Origin: Actinomycetota bacterium
Lineage (GTDB): Bacteria; Actinomycetota; Actinomycetes; Nanopelagicales; Nanopelagicaceae
Assembly (NCBI GenBank): GCA_009700365.1
Contig: WLME01000075.1
Location: 1 to 5,805, forward strand
Reading direction: 5' to 3'
Length of the DNA: 5,805 bases
Shown: positions 1 to 5,805 of the stretch, piece by piece
Position numbering within the stretch: position 1 is the first letter of the stretch
Layout of the letters: each line of letters starts with the position of its first letter
The notes under the pieces: generated by a model
What the model was told of the DNA's origin: nothing
Database searches by the model: none
Seen by the model: the letters and a program-made list of their open reading frames with translations, nothing else
Position numbers and translations under genes: made by a program

Positions 1-324
1 AATCGTCGCGCAAACACACTTTCATATCCAGATACAAAGCGAGTTGCAATCGCACGTGCACTAGTAAGTGAACCTAAAGTTTTAATGCTAGACGAACCCG
101 CTGGTGGGCTGGGTCCGCAAGATATCGAGTGGATGAATAGCCTTATTCGAAATCTCACAGCTCAAATGTCGGTGCTTATCGTCGAGCACCATATGGATGT
201 CGTGATGTCTGTCTGTGACCGTCTCTATGTCCTAAATTTTGGTGAAGTTATTTCTAGCGGTTCAGCTGACGTAGTCCGCCGCGATCCCGCAGTAATAGCT
301 GCCTATCTCGGAACGGGGGCATAA
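1..324 (+). CDS. livG: LivG-type ABC transporter ATPase, C-terminal part (5' end outside window)
   Basis: This is the last 107 residues of an ATP-binding subunit of a branched-chain-amino-acid-type importer; the reading frame is open from base 1. LivG is normally about 250 residues, so the Walker A half is missing because of the window edge, not because of a mutation. Numbering within the visible part: degenerate signature LSYPDTKR at 7-14, Walker B LMLDEP at 28-33 (catalytic Glu 32), D-loop GGLGPQ at 35-40, and switch histidine 63 in VEHHMDVV. The tail ending in a DPAVIAAYLG motif is typical of LivG/LivF. Family LivG signatures usually read like L-(A/P/S)-Y-G-x-Q, so Pro for Gly and Thr for Gln are odd here. 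It acts at the inner face of the membrane as a heterodimer with LivF, whose gene begins one base after this stop codon. Family assignment is firm; the transported substrate is not shown by this protein. Confidence 0.93.
   Translation, partial: NRRANTLSYPDTKRVAIARALVSEPKVLMLDEPAGGLGPQDIEWMNSLIRNLTAQMSVLIVEHHMDVVMSVCDRLYVLNFGEVISSGSADVVRRDPAVIAAYLGTGA
315..319 (+). promoter_or_regulatory. Shine-Dalgarno-like GGGGG before the TTG start of livF
   Basis: A run of five G lies inside the end of livG, six bases before TTG at 326. It supports TTG as the livF start: the next residues (SLVVKDLVVDHG) match the normal beginning of LivF, and there is only one base between the livG stop and this codon. Translation is probably coupled to livG. 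Confidence 0.5.
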
Positions 325-325
325 G

Positions 326-1036
326 TTGAGCCTCGTTGTTAAAGATTTAGTAGTCGATCATGGAGCAATTCGAGCCATTGATGAAGTCTCATTTACTGTT
401 GAGGAAGGAAAGCTATCTGCAGTAATCGGTGCAAATGGTGCCGGAAAGTCAACGCTACTTCGCACACTCTCTGGCCTCAATACGGCAACCAACGGAAGTG
501 CTTATTGGGGTGAACATAATCTCTTGCATGGCAAGCCCGAATCACATGTGCGCAAAGGTGTCTCACATGTATCTGAAGGCAAATCTGTAGTCGCCGAACT
601 GACTGTTGAAGAGAATCTTGATTTAGGGGCGCTCTGGCGCCGTAATAAAAAAGAATCGTCGCAGACCAAGCAACAAGTCGTTGAACTCTTCCCTCGACTT
701 GGCGAAAGGTTGAACCAACGCGCCGATACTTTATCTGGAGGCGAACGACAGATGCTTGCAATTGGTCGCGCACTCATGTCGAAGCCAAAGTTATTGTTAC
801 TAGACGAACCATCACTTGGACTTGCACCACTTGTTATCGAGCAAATTTTCCAAACAATTCGTGGAATTGTTGATTCGATGAATCTCACGGTCGTGCTCGT
901 CGAGCAGAATGCAATGGGAGCTTTAAAGATTGCTGATACAGCCGTTGTTCTCAATCTCGGACATGTTGCAACTTCCGGAAGCGCAACAGAACTCATCGCC
1001 GACCCAGCAGTGCGCGCTGCTTATTTGGGGTACTAA
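326..1036 (+). CDS. livF: LivF-type ABC transporter ATPase
   Basis: This is a complete 236-residue ATP-binding subunit, the usual length for LivF. In order it has Walker A GANGAGKST (35-43), the LivF-type Q-loop region with SEGK (83-86) leading into ELTVEENL, a canonical signature LSGGE (136-140), Walker B LLLLDEP with Asp160 and Glu161, and VEQN at 192-195. In LivF proteins VEQN normally stands where other ABC ATPases carry the switch histidine, so its absence is a family trait. The protein hydrolyses ATP on the cytoplasmic face as the partner of LivG and drives uptake through LivH-LivM. The start is TTG, one base after the livG stop; the stop TAA directly abuts the livH ATG. This spacing indicates one transcript with coupled translation. 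Family assignment is very secure; amino acids are the usual substrates, but related systems carry urea, amides or aromatic acids. Confidence 0.96.
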   Translation: MSLVVKDLVVDHGAIRAIDEVSFTVEEGKLSAVIGANGAGKSTLLRTLSGLNTATNGSAYWGEHNLLHGKPESHVRKGVSHVSEGKSVVAELTVEENLDLGALWRRNKKESSQTKQQVVELFPRLGERLNQRADTLSGGERQMLAIGRALMSKPKLLLLDEPSLGLAPLVIEQIFQTIRGIVDSMNLTVVLVEQNAMGALKIADTAVVLNLGHVATSGSATELIADPAVRAAYLGY

Positions 1037-1945
1037 ATGACTCAATTTATTAACATGCTATTGATTGGGATCGGCGCTGGTTCCATCTACGCGTTGATGG
1101 CAATTGCAATGGTGCTCGTCTGGCGTTCAACGCGAGTTATTAACTTCGCACAAGCAGGAATGGCTCTTCTATCTACCTATATTGGATTCGAGCTAGTTCA
1201 AAAGACAGGAAATTTTTGGATTGCGCTCCCGCTCGCCATGGTTCTTGGTGCGCTCTTTAGCGCCCTTGTTGAGATACTTTTAATCCGCACATTAATAAGA
1301 CACAGCACATCTGGCCCTGTGGCCGGGATTGTGCCAATCATCGCCACATTGGGACTTCTTGGTTTTATTCGCGCAATGATTGGTTTCATTTGGGGAAATC
1401 AAGATGTCCAAATTCAACCGCCACTTTCAAAGATTGGGTTCAAAGTAGGCCAAGAGACTATTGCGCTCTCTCCAATGAATTTATTGGTCTTAATCACTGT
1501 TCTTGCAATGGTTCTCATCCTTGGATTTATCTTTCAGAAAACAAATTTGGGACTTTCACTCCGGGCATCTGCTTATTCACCGGAAATTGCGCAACTTGCT
1601 GGTGTGCGCGTTGGAGCCATTCGCACAATTGGTTGGTCAATTGCTGGAGCTGCTGGAGCTGCGGCGGGATTACTTCAAACGGTAAATGGAACCGGAACAG
1701 TGTCACCAGATTCACTTGAATTCAGTCTTCTACTTACCTTTGGATTTATCGCCGCAGTAATTGGAGGACTTGAGTCACTACCCGGCGCAGTCCTTGGTGC
1801 AGTTGTTCTGGGATTGGTACTTGCATTTGTTCAGATCTATATCAGTGGAACCTTGGTCTTTATCGTTGCATTTGCACTACTACTGCTCGTGCTATTAATT
1901 CGTCCACAAGGATTTATTGGAACAAAGGCGGGTCGACGTGCTTAA
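1037..1945 (+). CDS. livH: LivH-type ABC transporter permease
   Basis: This is a 302-residue integral membrane protein, close to the usual LivH length of about 290-310. It starts with the family pattern GAGSIYALMAIAMVLVW (13-29), followed by STRVINFAQAG (31-41), the counterpart of the common RVINFAHG. About eight hydrophobic segments are visible, roughly at 5-28, 38-54, 61-86, 97-119, 145-167, 196-214, 228-246 and 250-288. The cytoplasmic coupling loop lies near 172-190 (GLSLRASAYSPEIAQLAGV), which contacts the ATPases, and the late motif GGLESLPGAVLGAVVLG (243-259) is also typical. It forms half of the translocation pathway with LivM. The ATG follows the livF stop with no gap, and a GGGG six bases upstream can serve as ribosome binding site. 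The 3' end overlaps livM by 8 bases. Family is secure; the ligand is not deducible. Confidence 0.95.
   Translation: MTQFINMLLIGIGAGSIYALMAIAMVLVWRSTRVINFAQAGMALLSTYIGFELVQKTGNFWIALPLAMVLGALFSALVEILLIRTLIRHSTSGPVAGIVPIIATLGLLGFIRAMIGFIWGNQDVQIQPPLSKIGFKVGQETIALSPMNLLVLITVLAMVLILGFIFQKTNLGLSLRASAYSPEIAQLAGVRVGAIRTIGWSIAGAAGAAAGLLQTVNGTGTVSPDSLEFSLLLTFGFIAAVIGGLESLPGAVLGAVVLGLVLAFVQIYISGTLVFIVAFALLLLVLLIRPQGFIGTKAGRRA
1925..1932 (+). promoter_or_regulatory. Ribosome binding site AAGGCGGG for livM inside the end of livH
   Basis: The purine-rich AAGGCGGG ends five bases before GTG at 1938. It favours that GTG over the in-frame TTG at 1917, which would put the binding site inside the gene and add seven charged residues (EQRRVD) that LivM proteins do not need. 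Confidence 0.6.
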
Positions 1946-2915
1946 GAAACATCCGCTGACCGCCTTCATTCTCTTTGGATTATTGCTTTTCTTATTGAGT
2001 AATCGCGTTGATGAACTCCGAGTTTTTCAAGGTGCAACAGTTGCAATCTACGTAATAGCGATAGCTTCAATTATTTTGCTTACTGGATATTCAGGACAAG
2101 TTTCTTTGGGACATGGTGCACTCCTTGCTATTGGTGGTTATGCGGCTGCACTTTCGCGAAACCATTGGGGCGCGCCTGTGTGGTTAGCCTTTTGCATTGC
2201 AGTTCTTGCAGCAGCAATGGGTGGTTATCTTCTTGGATTAGCTGCTGCACGATTGAGCGGCCCGTACTTAGCCGGAACAACACTTGCACTTGCAATCGGA
2301 CTTCCGTCAATCGCAAATCAGTTCTCAATCTTTGGTGGAGAGCAAGGACTGCTCTTTGATATTGGCGCCCCTCCCGCATCTCTTGGCGCGGATTTCACCC
2401 AGTACAAGTGGTACTTCTGGATTGCAGCCCTTGCTGCCCTCATCATTATTTATTGGTTACGAAATGTTATGAACTCGCGTTACGGAAGAAACTGGAAAGC
2501 AGTGCGAGGCAACGATGTCGCAGCAGAGCTTGCCGGGATCAACGTTGGGCGCAATAAAGTCCTCGCTTTTACGATTAGTGCGGGCATCGCAGGCCTTGCC
2601 GGGGCGCTTTTAGCCATGACAATAAGCACGGTTTCACCTGGGGCATTCCCGCTCGCGCTCTCATTTTCTCTTGCGACAGGCGCAGTGCTATCTGGCGTAA
2701 CTACCCTCGGAGGGGTAATGATTGGGGCAGTGACATTGGTAGCAATACCTGAAATCGTCGATTCGGTGGTAAGCCGATACGAGACTTCAGAGACTGTAGC
2801 CAATAACTTGCCCGGTCTCTTGGTTAGTACGTTACTGATTTTGACAGTGCTGTTTGTTCCAAATGGCCCAGTCGAACAAATGCGTGCGCGTCATGAAAGG
2901 CGAGCAAAGCGTTAG
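1938..2915 (+). CDS. livM: LivM-type ABC transporter permease
   Basis: This is the second channel subunit, 325 residues from the GTG at 1938. That start is chosen because AAGGCGGG sits five bases upstream; TTG at 1917 (332 residues) is the alternative. Numbered from the GTG, the hallmark LivM motif GYSGQVSLGHG is at 50-60 and is followed by GGYAAAL. The cytoplasmic coupling loop lies around 180-210 (SRYGRNWKAVRG, then AAELAGINVGRNK), and SAGIAGLAGALLA follows at about 214-226. Around nine to ten hydrophobic segments can be seen, including 7-21, 33-50, 82-104, 110-128, 159-174, 211-229 and 293-307. The C-terminus is short, basic and soluble (RARHERRAKR). It pairs with LivH to form the pore and contacts LivG/LivF. 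LivM is sometimes fused to LivG in other bacteria; here they are separate. An 8-base overlap with livH suggests coupled translation. Confidence 0.94.
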   Translation: MLKKHPLTAFILFGLLLFLLSNRVDELRVFQGATVAIYVIAIASIILLTGYSGQVSLGHGALLAIGGYAAALSRNHWGAPVWLAFCIAVLAAAMGGYLLGLAAARLSGPYLAGTTLALAIGLPSIANQFSIFGGEQGLLFDIGAPPASLGADFTQYKWYFWIAALAALIIIYWLRNVMNSRYGRNWKAVRGNDVAAELAGINVGRNKVLAFTISAGIAGLAGALLAMTISTVSPGAFPLALSFSLATGAVLSGVTTLGGVMIGAVTLVAIPEIVDSVVSRYETSETVANNLPGLLVSTLLILTVLFVPNGPVEQMRARHERRAKR

Positions 2916-2921
2916 AACCAT

Positions 2922-2943
2922 CCTCTAGGGAAATACCTAGAGG
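2922..2943 (+). promoter_or_regulatory. Intercistronic hairpin between livM and the binding-protein gene
   Basis: CCTCTAGG (2922-2929) and CCTAGAGG (2936-2943) are perfect reverse complements separated by the six bases GAAATA, giving an 8-bp stem. It begins seven bases after the livM stop and ends eight bases before the Shine-Dalgarno of the next gene. No run of T follows, so a strong intrinsic terminator is unlikely. In other importer operons, hairpins at this kind of position stabilise or delimit the binding-protein mRNA so that this protein is made in excess; that role here is inference. As a double-stranded palindrome it could instead be an operator. Confidence 0.5.
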
Positions 2944-2951
2944 CCCTCGAT

Positions 2952-2958
2952 GGAAGGA
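2952..2958 (+). promoter_or_regulatory. Strong Shine-Dalgarno GGAAGGA of the binding-protein gene
   Basis: GGAAGGA ends five bases before ATG at 2964. It is the best ribosome binding site in the window and lies outside the preceding hairpin, consistent with independent and efficient initiation of the binding protein. Confidence 0.7.
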
Positions 2959-2963
2959 ATGAC

Positions 2964-4262
2964 ATGACCCGAACAAATCGTCGGAAGTTAGCTCTAACTT
3001 CTGCGGTGCTAGCAGTTGCAGCAATGACAGCTAGCTCGTTACCTGCACAAGCAGCATCTGATCCAGGTGTGACCTCATCTTCAATTAAGTTGGGTATCAC
3101 AGTCCCAATGACTGGTATCGCATCCCCTGGTTACAACAAGATTCCAGGCGCTATGAAGGCGTACTTCGATTACGTCAATTCAAATGGTGGAGTAAATGGT
3201 CGCCAAATTAAATTGGTTATTAAAGACGATCAGTACATCCCAACGACTGCTGTAGCAAAGGCAAACGAACTTATTTTGAAAGATAAAGTTTTTGCTCTTG
3301 TTGGAACCCTTGGAACTGCAAGCACCAAGGCAATTTCTGCGTCCACTCAGCTAGCTAAGCGCGGGATTCCTTCACTCTTCGTAAATACAGGATTCAGTGG
3401 ATTTGCCGACAAGAAGGCATATCCAACTACGTTCTCAATTCTTCCTTCCTATCAGATGGAAGCGAAAATCATGGGTAAGTTCTTGAAAGATAAGTATGCG
3501 GATAAGAAGCTCGCACTCATCTATCAGGACGATGACTTTGGTCGCGATGCGCTCGCTGGATTCAAGCAAGCCGGCATCACATTCGGTACATATATTCCAT
3601 ACGCATCAGGATCGCAGGCACTTCCTGCAACAGGTGCTGGCTGGATCTCAAAGCTCAAGGCCTCAGGTGCTGAAGTAACTGTGCTCTTCGGAGTCTCTTC
3701 TGCTTCAACTGCAGCTCTTGCAAACGCCTACGCAGCTGGATTTAAGACTCAGTGGGTCCTTGGATCAGTTGGTGGCGATGCAACAACAATTGCAGCCTCT
3801 AATAAGGCCTATGTCCCACTTCTTTATGGCGCAAAGGGCTTCTCATTCGCTCCTGCACCAAGTGATTCAACAGATGAATACATCGCCTTGTTCCAGAAGA
3901 TTTATTCAGTTGCTCAGCCAACACAAACCTTCGATAATAACGTTGTCGCTGGTATGTCTAACGCATTCCTTGCAGTGCAGGCTTTGCAGGCAACTGGATC
4001 AAACCTCACTCGTGCAGGTCTGATCAAAACCGTTGAGACTAAGGGCGCATCATTTGCGAATCCATTCCTTACTCCACTCGGGTATTCAGCAACATCTCAC
4101 GTAGGTGCGACTGGTTACTGGATTGGTACCTACGACCCAACAGGTGCACTTAAGCCAGATGGCGGTAAGTACACCGTGTACACCACAGACTCAGGCAATG
4201 GACCGGTTGTTGAATCTTCATACAAGCGTCCTGCAATGCCTGCGAAGGGATTACCAAACTAA
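2964..4262 (+). CDS. Secreted type I ABC substrate-binding protein (Peripla_BP_6, LivK-like)
   Basis: This 432-residue exported protein captures the ligand for the LivGFHM importer. Residues 1-30 form a signal peptide: basic start (RTNRRK), hydrophobic core, and cleavage motif AQA before ASDPG. There is no lipobox cysteine and no cysteine anywhere in the protein. The mature part has the type I periplasmic-binding fold of the leucine-binding family: IKLGITVPMTG (41-51), NGGVNGRQIKLVIKDD (74-89), the ligand-region segments GTLGTASTKAI (114-124) and GIPSLFVNTGF (134-144), then PSYQMEAKIMGKFL (161-174) and LIYQDDDFGRDALAGF (185-200). The IPSLFVNTG, PSYQ and YQDDDFG signatures remind me of an uncharacterised Peripla_BP_6 subgroup rather than of LivJ/LivK, so the ligand could be an amino acid or another small acid or amide. 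Lysine codons are strongly AAG-biased (about 25 AAG to 7 AAA by hand count), which fits high expression. It is preceded by a hairpin and a strong ribosome binding site, and its stop overlaps the next gene. Confidence 0.93.
   Translation: MTRTNRRKLALTSAVLAVAAMTASSLPAQAASDPGVTSSSIKLGITVPMTGIASPGYNKIPGAMKAYFDYVNSNGGVNGRQIKLVIKDDQYIPTTAVAKANELILKDKVFALVGTLGTASTKAISASTQLAKRGIPSLFVNTGFSGFADKKAYPTTFSILPSYQMEAKIMGKFLKDKYADKKLALIYQDDDFGRDALAGFKQAGITFGTYIPYASGSQALPATGAGWISKLKASGAEVTVLFGVSSASTAALANAYAAGFKTQWVLGSVGGDATTIAASNKAYVPLLYGAKGFSFAPAPSDSTDEYIALFQKIYSVAQPTQTFDNNVVAGMSNAFLAVQALQATGSNLTRAGLIKTVETKGASFANPFLTPLGYSATSHVGATGYWIGTYDPTGALKPDGGKYTVYTTDSGNGPVVESSYKRPAMPAKGLPN
4245..4250 (+). promoter_or_regulatory. 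Weak, distant ribosome binding site (AAGGGA) for the hydrolase gene
   Basis: AAGGGA lies inside the end of the binding-protein gene, eleven bases before ATG at 4262, which is longer than ideal. The alternative in-frame ATG at 4280 has no purine-rich site before it, so 4262 is preferred. Termination-reinitiation at the overlapping TAATG probably contributes. Confidence 0.4.
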
Positions 4263-5805
4263 TGAAAATCTCATTGAATATGTCACTGAAAAAATCACGC
4301 ATACTCACAACAGTTGCATCTACTGCACTTGTTGCCACAGCAGTCGTAGGCATTCCATCAATTGCCCAGGCAGCTGACCCACAATGTGCAACAGTTAAAT
4401 ATGTAACTCAATGCGCCGGAGCTGGCGAATCAGGAGCTCCATACTTAATGGTTGCTGCAGCCAACTTCAACGGAACAGTATTTATCTGGTCCCACGGAAT
4501 TCGCCCAGCAATTGATATTCCTGCAGCTCTAGCTCCAGTAGGCCCTTACACAGTCACAAACGCGGCTGAACCAGGACCCGGAGCATCTGAAGGTGACATG
4601 ACGGTAATCAATGCACTTGTAGCAGCCGGTTATGGTGTTGCAGGTTCTGGTTTCTCTCGTCAGAGCGTAAACGCACCACAGGCGCTCGCCGATAACGTCG
4701 AGCTCATTGCTACATTTAAGAAGAAGTTCCCAACTACAACCAAGGTAATCGCTTGGGGTAAATCACTTGGTGCACTTCACTCGCAGAAACTTGCTGAAAC
4801 AAATCCAAATCTTGTAGATGGACTTGTTCTTGCATGCCCTGCTGCTAATCCAAATGATGCACTCGTTACCTACTTTGGTGACGCACTCTACGGATTTAAG
4901 GCTTTCTTTGATCCAAGCATCAAGGTAGGTGGCTACTCAACAGATCCTGCTACTCGTCAAGGTGAACAACTAGCCAATATTGGCAAGGTACTCACTGTGC
5001 TCGGTAAGTTGTCAGCAGGACTCTCATCTGGTGCATGGCCAGATACAGCAAGTCCTGCAGGTAAGGCTCTTGAAGCAGCAAAGGTCCCTTCGCGTTCGGC
5101 TCTTCTTGCAGTCGGCTTAATGGCAGGAATACCTACGCGAAGCAAGCATGTTGATGGAACTTCAGGACCTGCGGGTGCTGAAGAACTTTATCCATTAGCA
5201 ATTGCTCCAGCTGTTGCAATTCTTGAAAATATGGGAACAGTCGGTGTCGCAGGAAGTTTGCTCATCGCAGATGGCGAACTTCTCACCGGCGGAAAAGTCT
5301 TTGATAATTCAAAGACTGACTATGCAGCTCGAATTGCATCAGATCGCGATCTATTCTCATTTGCGCTCAGCGGAAACTCTGCTGTAGATGCAATCATCGG
5401 CTCACTTGCAGCAACTCCACGTGAAACTGCAGATGCTGCTGCCGTAGCCAAGATTCCTTCATTGATTGGTCTCAAGGGAACAATCTCGAAGCCAACAGTG
5501 ATTATCGCTGCTGAATCTGATGAATACACACCTGCATCAATTGCACAGTGGTATGTCGATGGTTACGGTGATCAATTTGCTGCAGCTAAGGCTGCTGCAA
5601 TTGAAGCTGCTAAGAGTTCAAGAGATTACAAAGCACCAGTGAATAAGTTGGTCATGCTTTGGGCAAAGACTGCGCCTAAGTACTCCAAGTTCACAGCTGC
5701 AGGTTCTCCTAATCTCAGCGCAGCAGTTGGAGCTGGTACAGGCCACTGCTACTACACCGCTGCTCAATACCTCGCTGCTGCCAAAATGGTTGCCGGCGCA
5801 GTGAG
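4262..5805 (+). CDS. Secreted alpha/beta hydrolase, 3' end outside window
   Basis: An open frame of 514 codons runs from the ATG overlapping the preceding stop (TAATG) to the window edge. Residues 1-37 form a Sec signal peptide (LKKSR, hydrophobic core, cleavage at AQA before ADPQ), so the enzyme acts outside the cytoplasm. The fold is alpha/beta hydrolase: an oxyanion-type HG in VFIWSHG (73-79), GYGVAGSGFSRQS (123-135), the nucleophile elbow GKSLG (166-170, Ser168), an acidic residue after a late strand in IIAAESDEYTP (Asp420), and the histidine in GTGHCYYT (His495). About 215 residues separate the early core from the acid strand, a large cap or insertion. Cysteines 42, 51, 192 and 496 could form disulfides. 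Likely activity is an esterase, lipase or amidase/peptidase; I cannot name the substrate. The reading frame looks intact, and since His495 is already present the protein is probably nearly complete. Tight linkage to the binding protein suggests it supplies the ligand, which is inference. Confidence 0.88.
   Translation, partial: MKISLNMSLKKSRILTTVASTALVATAVVGIPSIAQAADPQCATVKYVTQCAGAGESGAPYLMVAAANFNGTVFIWSHGIRPAIDIPAALAPVGPYTVTNAAEPGPGASEGDMTVINALVAAGYGVAGSGFSRQSVNAPQALADNVELIATFKKKFPTTTKVIAWGKSLGALHSQKLAETNPNLVDGLVLACPAANPNDALVTYFGDALYGFKAFFDPSIKVGGYSTDPATRQGEQLANIGKVLTVLGKLSAGLSSGAWPDTASPAGKALEAAKVPSRSALLAVGLMAGIPTRSKHVDGTSGPAGAEELYPLAIAPAVAILENMGTVGVAGSLLIADGELLTGGKVFDNSKTDYAARIASDRDLFSFALSGNSAVDAIIGSLAATPRETADAAAVAKIPSLIGLKGTISKPTVIIAAESDEYTPASIAQWYVDGYGDQFAAAKAAAIEAAKSSRDYKAPVNKLVMLWAKTAPKYSKFTAAGSPNLSAAVGAGTGHCYYTAAQYLAAAKMVAGAV

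Noticed and set aside
477..996. Overlapping reverse-strand open frames of 98 and 164 codons
   Set aside because: They lie entirely opposite livF, whose motifs are all intact, have no recognisable domains and are typical antisense shadows.
1390..1719. Forward open frame of 109 codons within livH
   Set aside because: It is a different frame of the well-supported livH; its Cys/Trp/Ser-rich translation has no family features.
1917..1937. Upstream TTG start for livM
   Set aside because: It would leave the best Shine-Dalgarno inside the gene and adds an unneeded charged leader; GTG at 1938 is better placed.
2709..2724. Inverted repeat TACCC-TCGGAG-GGGTA
   Set aside because: It is only five base pairs, inside conserved livM coding sequence (TTLGGVMIG), and explained by the codons.
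2480..2803. Reverse open frame of 107 codons
   Set aside because: It is antisense to the conserved C-terminal half of livM, with no domain and no plausible ribosome binding context.
4261..4275. AATGA-AAATC-TCATT hairpin over the hydrolase start codon
   Set aside because: A 5-bp AT-rich stem is too weak to claim regulation without conservation.
4105..4377. Forward 90-codon frame spanning the binding-protein/hydrolase junction
   Set aside because: It is out of frame with both flanking genes, and both have convincing signal or domain sequence across this stretch.
5576..5615. GCTGCA/GCTGCT-rich stretch in the hydrolase gene
   Set aside because: It encodes an Ala-rich helix (FAAAKAAAIEAAK) and is not an exact tandem repeat.

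Overview
The window is a same-strand operon fragment with coding DNA almost end to end. It encodes a branched-chain-amino-acid-type (HAAT/LIV family) ABC importer, followed directly by a secreted alpha/beta hydrolase. The order is ATPase LivG (3' part only), ATPase LivF, permease LivH, permease LivM, a secreted type I substrate-binding protein, and the hydrolase, which runs off the right edge. All genes are on the + strand. I see no tRNA, rRNA, CRISPR array, insertion sequence or convincing gene on the - strand.

Organism: a bacterium of moderate, roughly balanced base composition. It uses TTG, GTG and ATG starts, and exported proteins carry Sec-like signal peptides ending in AQA. The overall look of the proteins (Ala-rich, with small exported proteins lacking a lipobox) reminds me of streamlined, low-GC planktonic Actinobacteria such as the freshwater acI/Nanopelagicales group. 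That placement is an impression from sequence style, not a search result.

Layout: 1-324 is the C-terminal 107 residues of LivG. LivF (326-1036, TTG start) follows after one base, and LivH (1037-1945) abuts LivF. LivM (1938-2915, GTG start behind a good Shine-Dalgarno) overlaps LivH by 8 bases. A 48-base gap (2916-2963), the only real intergenic space, holds a perfect 8-bp inverted repeat and then a strong ribosome binding site. The binding protein (2964-4262) and the hydrolase (4262-5805, open at the edge) overlap by one base in TAATG. There is no gene-free stretch above 50 bases and no recognisable terminator or promoter, so the promoter presumably lies upstream of the window.

How it works together: the binding protein captures a small ligand outside the membrane, LivH-LivM form the channel, and LivG-LivF supply ATP hydrolysis. 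The binding protein looks closer, from memory, to an uncharacterised Peripla_BP_6 subgroup than to classic LivJ/LivK, so leucine/isoleucine/valine is not a safe substrate assignment. The coupled secreted hydrolase, with a visible Ser-Asp-His triad, suggests that an ester or amide is cleaved outside the cell and a product imported. That link is inference from gene order. Other points worth a second look are the degenerate LivG signature motif, which together with LivF's missing switch histidine implies one weak ATP site, and the lack of any lipid-anchor cysteine in the binding protein.
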